Source: Deltaproteobacteria bacterium (GTDB lineage: Bacteria; Desulfobacterota; Desulfobacteria; Desulfobacterales; ETH-SRB1). From it: DNA of 11,223 bases. The stretch spans positions 1-11,223 of the forward strand of contig JAJSZO010000070.1 in the NCBI GenBank assembly GCA_030262795.1, given 5' to 3'. Both the position numbers and the translations under genes were made by a program. The notes under the pieces were generated by a model. The model had not been told where the DNA came from and did not search any database. It saw only the letters and a list, made by a program, of their open reading frames with translations. Positions 6,978-11,223 of this stretch are shown here, piece after piece. How positions within the stretch are numbered: the first letter of the stretch is position 1; every line of letters starts with the position of its first letter.

Positions 6978-7223
6978 TTATTTGGAACAGCCGGGTATTT
7001 CATAAGTAGTACATGAGCCGCTTGAGCAAGTCCTTGTTATGGCACTGGGTTTATTGCCGGAATCAGAGCTGTCTCCCATTGCGAAATTAGTAGCGCTGAT
7101 GATACGTTCAAACTCTTCTGATTTACAATCAGGACACTTAAGTTCAACTTCCTCATCTTTGTTCATAATAAGCATTTCAAAATAGGCCTGGCATTTTAAA
7201 CATTTAAACTCATATAAAGGCAT
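6978..7223 (-). CDS. FmdB-family zinc ribbon protein
   Basis: This 81-residue protein begins MPLYEFKCLKCQAYFE, the classic FmdB-type start, with two CxxC knuckles (C8/C11 and C30/C33) that should bind one Zn. The second half is a low-complexity, Ser/Gly-rich linker and a tail with three more cysteines (C66, C71, C79), a frequent but unexplained feature of this family. FmdB was named as a putative regulator near formamidase or formylmethanofuran genes, and its biochemical role is not established. AAGGAG stands about 8 nt before the ATG. It lies 21 nt after the kinase gene and 20 nt before the Fur-FeoA gene, so it is probably in the same transcript. Confidence 0.88.
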   Translation of the reverse strand: MPLYEFKCLKCQAYFEMLIMNKDEEVELKCPDCKSEEFERIISATNFAMGDSSDSGNKPSAITRTCSSGSCTTYEIPGCSK

Positions 7224-7244
7224 TTGTTATACTCCTTAAAAAAC

Positions 7245-7835
7245 TTACAATTTAAGATATTTTGCCAAGGCCTTTTTCACAGCCATGGCGTTTTGTGCCG
7301 CTGTATTTTTGCTGTTGTCAATAATCACTTCTGCATGAGGGTTTTCTTCATACGGAATATCAACCCCTATTACCTTGCCCAGGTCTTCAAACTTTGAACC
7401 TTTTTGCTTTCTTTCCAGGGCTCGAAGGTACATTTGCGAAACAATACGACCATTTTTGCGTTTGGATTCTCGTTCTATACATACTGAAAGAGGACATTTT
7501 ATCATTACTTCCATAAAACGCTCAATCTTTTTTCTGGCATTTTCCCTGTACGACCTTTTATGTGCGGTGGCATCTATTATTATATTAATTCCGTTGTGTA
7601 CATTTTCTGCTGCAAGATCAATCAGTTTATTATAAACAAAATCACGTTCGCTATCAGTATATTCCGGCCTAACAACATATTTTTTACGTATTGTATCCAG
7701 TTCAATTCGTTTACAGGTTATTCCTTCATCAGCCAGCTTTTTATAAACAAGCTTTGATATTTTGCTTTTGCCTGAACCGGGAAGCCCTGTAAACCACACT
7801 GCCCAGCCTTTATTCAAAATATCTGTTGATTTCAT
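7245..7835 (-). CDS. APS-kinase-like (CysC family) P-loop kinase
   Basis: This 196-residue kinase has Walker A GLPGSGKS at 17-24. APS-kinase landmarks follow in order: ELDTIR at 45-50 (where classical CysC has DGDxxR), YTDSERD at 59-65, AHKRSYRENAR at 91-101 (compare ISPYRxxRExAR), YLRALERKQKGSKFEDL at 136-152 and GVDIPYEENPHAEVIID at 157-173. Classical CysC phosphorylates adenylyl sulfate to PAPS. The loss of the first Asp of DGD, the changed SPYR segment and an insertion near 125-140 leave the substrate in doubt, so another small molecule is possible. The start overlaps the end of the phosphotransferase gene by 26 nt; its ribosome site is weak, so coupling is likely. A PAPS-making role is uncertain because no sulfurylase or PAPS reductase lies nearby. 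Confidence 0.78.
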   Translation of the reverse strand: MKSTDILNKGWAVWFTGLPGSGKSKISKLVYKKLADEGITCKRIELDTIRKKYVVRPEYTDSERDFVYNKLIDLAAENVHNGINIIIDATAHKRSYRENARKKIERFMEVMIKCPLSVCIERESKRKNGRIVSQMYLRALERKQKGSKFEDLGKVIGVDIPYEENPHAEVIIDNSKNTAAQNAMAVKKALAKYLKL

Positions 7836-8904
7836 CTATACTCATTATTTCAGTTGTCAAAATATTTTTTGCAAAGTTAAAAAGTTTTTTGCGTATATCC
7901 GCAGGATGATTTGGATACCATTCAGGGGAAGCGATTACAAGACACCTGAAAGCATAAAAGGGTTGAATGACTTTAAAGAGTTCCCTGTCTTTTGTTTTTT
8001 CCAAATAGGTTGTTATATAAATGTCGTGCAGTTTTTTGTAGTCACCATCTAATTTGCCGTGCTTCAGGAGAGAATAAAGCAGGTAATTTATGCTCAATGT
8101 AGAAACATCATCCGCTGCTTCACCATATTCTCCCCTGCTTCTGTCAAAGGTCGAGAAATCGGTTCCTTCTCTAAACTTTATATTCCATGGATGAAAATCG
8201 CCATGTTCGCGGCACAGGCGGTGGGTATATTGTTTTAGCTTCCAGCGCCATTCAACACAGCGTTTTTCAATATCACAAAAAGCATCATCTGAACAAAATT
8301 CATAATTCCCAGGGTAGCCGTCAATAATTCCCATTATACATTCGCCATGCCCTATAAGCTCCCTGACTTTTCTTATATAAAGATCCGGCGCATCTTTTTT
8401 TTCACTGTGAACCTCTGCCAGATACTCGCCGAGCATCTTCGCTCTTTCTATATCAAGATCAATTACAGCCTCATTTTTAAGGCGTTTTAAATCTAAAAAG
8501 TAATCAGTTCCTTCAACCTTTTCCGTGAGTAAAAAAAACATGTTTGCATCTCGAACAGAATGCGCCATCCCTTCAGCATTGAAATATCCAACATCTAAGG
8601 GATGTGCGTGCCTATGAAGGCGTTGGCCCGCATCATACTGAAACATCAAAACTTGCGCTCTATCCCACAAATACTGGTGGCCGTATTTATCTCTTTGCAT
8701 TGTCGAAAATACTACTGAGCGGTCTTTACCTTTTTTGCGAAAAGTAACCAGGAATGTATCTCCATAGCCCAACTTTTTGATTGTATCATTAAAGCTTCCA
8801 AGCTTTTTGATTCCAAGAATCTCAATTTTTCCGTCAAAACGTTCTTTGAGATATTTCTCTACTGAATCTATTTTAATAGGAATATTTATTAATTCATCAA
8901 TCAT
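7810..8904 (-). CDS. Phosphotransferase of the aminoglycoside/choline kinase (APH) fold
   Basis: This 364-residue cytosolic kinase-fold protein has the Brenner motif HGDFHPWN at 234-241, with D236 the catalytic base and N241 a Mg ligand. STFDRSRGEYGEAADDVST follows (251-269), in which D254 is the expected second Mg-binding Asp. LGEYLAEVHS (158-167) is the usual helix before the active site. It is not close to any resistance enzyme I recognise, and the substrate is unknown. The first gene of the minus-strand cluster, it overlaps the APS-kinase-like gene by 26 nt. This recalls proteins where an APH-like domain is fused to a small P-loop kinase, so the pair may work on one substrate. The ATG at 8902-8904 has no clear Shine-Dalgarno; an imperfect dyad TTTG..CAAA sits just upstream. 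Family is firm, function open. Confidence 0.82.
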   Translation of the reverse strand: MIDELINIPIKIDSVEKYLKERFDGKIEILGIKKLGSFNDTIKKLGYGDTFLVTFRKKGKDRSVVFSTMQRDKYGHQYLWDRAQVLMFQYDAGQRLHRHAHPLDVGYFNAEGMAHSVRDANMFFLLTEKVEGTDYFLDLKRLKNEAVIDLDIERAKMLGEYLAEVHSEKKDAPDLYIRKVRELIGHGECIMGIIDGYPGNYEFCSDDAFCDIEKRCVEWRWKLKQYTHRLCREHGDFHPWNIKFREGTDFSTFDRSRGEYGEAADDVSTLSINYLLYSLLKHGKLDGDYKKLHDIYITTYLEKTKDRELFKVIQPFYAFRCLVIASPEWYPNHPADIRKKLFNFAKNILTTEIMSIDEINRYFE

Positions 8905-9294
8905 TTTAATTTGCTTTGAACAAATAGAGTTTTTGCAGCATGCGGCTAAGGAACGTGGAAAACTGCCAGGCTGATGAGTATTAAAATACCACAGCCTTAA
9001 ACGAAAAGCACGCAGTTTTTTCCTGTTAACTCAACTATCAACTTGCCGCTTGACACATAACCATTTTCCTGCAATATATTGCAAATTTCTATTCTTCACC
9101 CTTCCTTTTATCTTTCTCTTCCATGACTTTCCCCATATCTTTTTTCGGCTCAATTCAGGTTTAAAATAGTTTACACTTCTTTTAATCTGTGTGAGTGCGC
9201 AAAAAGCTAATCCACGCTGGAGCATGGGAACGAGAAAACGAGAAACGTTAAAACTGTAAACTAAGAAAAAACCTAACATATAAGCGAGGTAGTA
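8905..9294. other. 390-bp divergent intergenic region, no credible gene
   Basis: It lies between the start of the minus-strand cluster and the start of the plus-strand flavoprotein, so both promoters should be here. I could not pick out a convincing -35/-10 pair. It contains an imperfect dyad at 8910-8924, a hairpin at 8969-8996 (GGCTG..CAGCC with an inner GTAT..ATAC), a pyrimidine-rich stretch at about 9090-9140 and a palindromic repeat copy near 9212-9227. A perfect 8-bp tandem ACGAGAAA follows at 9230-9245. The minus-strand open frame of 82 codons at 9031-9279 runs through the palindromic repeat, has no family resemblance and is taken as spurious. Confidence 0.6.
9210..9234. repeat. Degenerate copy of a dispersed GTTCCCA-type palindromic repeat
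   Basis: CCACGCT (9212-9218) and AGCATGG (9221-9227) form a 7-bp dyad with one mismatch, a G-U pair when read on the minus strand, followed by GAACGAG. Read on the minus strand it begins CTCGTTCCCATGCTCCAGC. This resembles a palindromic repeat (GTTCCCACGCT...AGCGTGGGAAC) that I recall as dispersed in many bacterial genomes, including Desulfobacterota. The identification rests on memory of that pattern, and the left outer arm has decayed. Confidence 0.5.
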
Positions 9295-10977
9295 ATGAGT
9301 GAAACAAAAAACAGTGGTTTAAAAATTGTTGTTGTAGGTGCTTCAGCCGCAGGATTGAGGGCTGCAGCAAGGGCAAAAAGATTAATGCCGGAGAGTTTGA
9401 TTACCGTAATAGATAAAGGAAAAATCATTTCATATGGCGCATGCGGGCTGCCTTATTATTTATCCGGTGATATAGAAAGTACCAGGGCATTAATGGAAAC
9501 TTCGTGGGGCACGTTACGCAATACCGAGTTTTTTGAAAAGGTTAAAGGGCTGGATATGCGTATTCAAACAACGGTGACAAGTGTTGATATAGAAAACAAA
9601 TCAATCAGCCTTATAAATAAGATAACCGGCAATGAAGAAAACTTGCAGTTTGACAAGCTGGTTCTTGCAACAGGAGCAACGCCCATTATGCTATCCGGCA
9701 TTTCTGCTGATCATCAGCGGATATCCACCTTTAAAACTGTTGAAGATGCCGTAAAGTGGCGTAAAAAACTGGAAACCGGACAGATTGAAAGAATAGCTAT
9801 AATAGGAAGCGGCTTTATTGGAATTGAATTGGCCGAAGCTTTTACCTCCATGTGGGATGTTAAAGTAGATCTGATAGAGGAAAAAAACAGGATTCTTCCC
9901 CAAATGCTTGATGCTGATATGTCTTTTCTGATTGAAAAACATTTGAAAAAACAAGGCGTTCAGTTACACAAGAACTGCAGTGTTACAGCAATCAACGATA
10001 TCCCGGACGGTCTTGAAATTGTTGCGAATAATAAAACCATCAAAACAGGGTATGCTATTGTAGCTATCGGGGTGCGTCCACAGGTCGAACTCGCCAGACA
10101 GATGGGTTTAAAAATCGGCAAATGCGGCGGCATTACAGTAGATAGAAACCTGACAACAAGCCATCCTGACGTATATGCTGCAGGAGACTGTATAGAGGTA
10201 GAGTATTTTCATGGTAAAAAGGTGGTTATACCCCTCGGTTCTCTGGCAAACAAACAGGGCCGTGCAGTAGGAGATCAATTAACAGGCAGGAAAACCGAAT
10301 TTAAGAAAGTGGTGGGAAGCGCCTGCGTTAAGGTTTTTGATTATAATGTAGCCTCTACCGGTCTAACAGAAACCATGGCAGCACAATATGGAATTCCGAC
10401 GAGGAGTGTTCGTGGAACCTTCAACGATCTGGCTCATTACTACCCTGAAGATAAAAACATATTTTTAAAACTGATTTACAATCCCGATACCCGGCAAATA
10501 TTGGGACTTCAGGCCGCTGGTGAAGGGGATGTAGTTAAACGTGTCGATGTTCTGGGGAATTTGCTGATGAATGAAGGCTACCTTGAGGATCTTCTGGATT
10601 CAGAATTTGCTTACTCACCACCTTATGCCTCTGCTTTGGATCCGCTCTATATGCTGGGAGCAGCGGCTTTAAATCAGGAAGAGGGTATAGTTTCAGCCAA
10701 CTACGCTGAATCACCGGATAATGCATTGGTTCTTGATGTGCGAACACCTGATGAAGCAAAAAATTATCCTCTTGAAAATACAATGCACATACCATATGAA
10801 AAATTGCGTAAACGAGTAAATGAACTTGCGAAAAATGAAGCAATCAGGATTATCTGCTCCAGAGGTACGCGATCTGCCGAAGCAACAAGATGGTTTGTAG
10901 AAGCAGGTCACAAAAATGTAGCCTATGCAGGAGGCGGCTGGTTTATGCTCAACAAAGAGTCCGGATCGCAATTGTAG
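9295..10977 (+). CDS. FAD-dependent CoA-disulfide/persulfide reductase with C-terminal rhodanese domain
   Basis: This 560-residue protein is normal length for the Nsr-type fusion of a pyridine nucleotide-disulfide oxidoreductase with rhodanese. The FAD motif is GASAAGLRAA from residue 15. SYGACGLPYYLSG follows, with C50 the single redox-active Cys of the CoA-disulfide reductase family. The NAD(P)H motif is GSGFIGIELAEA (about 171-182), and the second FAD motif is YAAGDCIEV (about 293-301). The dimerisation domain reaches about 460. The rhodanese domain (about 475-555) has LDVRTPDEA and the active loop CSRGTRS with C521. Known relatives reduce CoA-disulfide, CoA-persulfide or polysulfide with NAD(P)H, the rhodanese handling sulfane sulfur, so a role in elemental sulfur or polysulfide metabolism is likely. 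GAGG lies 5 nt ahead of ATG 9295-9297. It stands alone on the plus strand, divergent from the kinase/feo cluster. Confidence 0.93.
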   Translation: MSETKNSGLKIVVVGASAAGLRAAARAKRLMPESLITVIDKGKIISYGACGLPYYLSGDIESTRALMETSWGTLRNTEFFEKVKGLDMRIQTTVTSVDIENKSISLINKITGNEENLQFDKLVLATGATPIMLSGISADHQRISTFKTVEDAVKWRKKLETGQIERIAIIGSGFIGIELAEAFTSMWDVKVDLIEEKNRILPQMLDADMSFLIEKHLKKQGVQLHKNCSVTAINDIPDGLEIVANNKTIKTGYAIVAIGVRPQVELARQMGLKIGKCGGITVDRNLTTSHPDVYAAGDCIEVEYFHGKKVVIPLGSLANKQGRAVGDQLTGRKTEFKKVVGSACVKVFDYNVASTGLTETMAAQYGIPTRSVRGTFNDLAHYYPEDKNIFLKLIYNPDTRQILGLQAAGEGDVVKRVDVLGNLLMNEGYLEDLLDSEFAYSPPYASALDPLYMLGAAALNQEEGIVSANYAESPDNALVLDVRTPDEAKNYPLENTMHIPYEKLRKRVNELAKNEAIRIICSRGTRSAEATRWFVEAGHKNVAYAGGGWFMLNKESGSQL

Positions 10978-11001
10978 AGGCGACAATGCCTCGTTTGTAT
11001 T
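10977..11001 (+). terminator. Weak candidate terminator directly after the flavoprotein stop
   Basis: GAGGC (10977-10981) and GCCTC (10988-10992) form a 5-bp stem with a 6-nt loop starting at the stop codon, followed by GTTTGTATT. The stem is short and the T-tract broken, so it is at best a weak terminator. Confidence 0.3.
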
Positions 11002-11170
11002 AAGGAATATCAGAAGGAAAAAAATCAGAGTTGACCGGAGGCGGACTGATCTGAAAAGCATAATTATATGGGTGTCCCGCTGGACACGCAGGATATCCCA
11101 TACAAAAGGCTCGCCATTAGCCATTTTGTACCTTCTATGCGCAAAAGAATTGATTCAACCTCTTGTTTAG
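11002..11170. other. Non-coding stretch after the flavoprotein, nothing recognised
   Basis: Short open frames cross this stretch on both strands (10925-11170 plus, 10711-11124 minus). Both overlap the end of the flavoprotein gene and encode unconvincing, low-homology-looking peptides. The minus-strand frame has an AGAAGG before an ATG at 11122-11124, but it then runs antisense through the rhodanese domain. I see no gene here. Confidence 0.4.
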
Positions 11171-11201
11171 AAAAAACAACCGGCAATCTTTCCGGCTTTT
11201 T
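11171..11201. terminator. Bidirectional rho-independent terminator candidate
   Basis: CCGG (11180-11183) and CCGG (11192-11195) pair around an 8-nt loop, extended on the minus strand by a G-U and an A-U pair. The stem is flanked by AAAAAAC on the left and CTTTTT on the right, giving a U-tract in both directions. It could end transcripts from the flavoprotein on the plus strand and from any gene entering from the right on the minus strand. The stem is short. Confidence 0.5.
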
Positions 11202-11223
11202 GGCGCGCTCCACATTGTTCACC

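Noticed and set aside
8969..8996. Hairpin GGCTG..CAGCC as a terminator
   Set aside because: It lies between divergent gene starts, has internal mismatches and no following T-tract in either direction.
9031..9279. Minus-strand open frame of 82 codons in the divergent intergenic region
   Set aside because: It reads through the palindromic repeat (giving VPMLQRG-like residues), is rich in Lys/Arg without a recognisable domain, and has no convincing ribosome site.
11031..11064. TTGACC followed by CATAATTATA as a sigma-70 promoter
   Set aside because: The spacing is about 22 nt, too long, and at 17 nt there is no -10-like hexamer.
10711..11124. Minus-strand open frame of 137 codons starting MANGEPFVWDILRV
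   Set aside because: Most of it is antisense to the well-supported rhodanese domain. The first part outside the gene is too short to judge, despite an AGAAGG upstream.
10925..11170. Plus-strand open frame of 81 codons overlapping the flavoprotein end
   Set aside because: It begins inside the rhodanese domain in another frame and encodes no recognisable domain.

Overview
The window looks like chromosomal DNA from an AT-rich, Gram-negative, anaerobic bacterium, most plausibly a sulfate- or sulfur-metabolising member of the Desulfobacterota. This is inferred from the combination of Feo ferrous-iron transport, a Fur-FeoA fusion, an APS-kinase-like protein, an FmdB zinc ribbon, a DUF401 membrane protein and a CoA-disulfide/persulfide reductase carrying a rhodanese domain. 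No rRNA, tRNA or phage gene is present to fix the taxonomy.

Layout. Nearly everything from 187 to 8904 lies on the minus strand, and a single plus-strand gene occupies 9295-10977. Reading the minus strand in its own direction: a phosphotransferase of the aminoglycoside/choline kinase fold (8904-7810) overlaps an APS-kinase-like P-loop kinase (7835-7245). After 21 nt comes a small FmdB-type zinc ribbon (7223-6978), then after 20 nt a Fur repressor fused to a C-terminal FeoA domain (6957-6235). A 187-nt spacer with repeated CTCAAATC-type motifs follows. Then come feoA (6047-5817), feoB (5817-3661) and a calcineurin-like phosphoesterase (3664-3026), joined by 1- and 4-nt overlaps. Further on are a secreted protein with two SH3b domains (2936-2475), a membrane-anchored TPR protein (2213-1518) and a DUF401 transporter-like membrane protein (1476-187).

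Mobile or repeated DNA. A complete non-autonomous insertion element (MITE) of 120 bp lies at 2264-2383. It has perfect 24-bp terminal inverted repeats, a near-palindromic interior and an exact 8-bp target duplication, GTTTTTTA. It sits 50 bp upstream of the TPR gene and supplies a false upstream start for it. A degenerate copy of a GTTCCCA..CT-type palindromic repeat lies at about 9210-9234 in the divergent intergenic region.

How the genes fit together. The core is an iron-uptake locus in which the Fe(II)-sensing repressor itself carries a FeoA module, next to the separate FeoA and the FeoB pore. The kinase pair and zinc ribbon ahead of it may be co-transcribed, but their substrates cannot be read from sequence. 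The divergent flavoprotein is expected to reduce CoA-disulfides, CoA-persulfides or polysulfide. No clear defence system, CRISPR array or new multi-gene system was found. The two most distinctive items are the Fur-FeoA fusion and the intact MITE.
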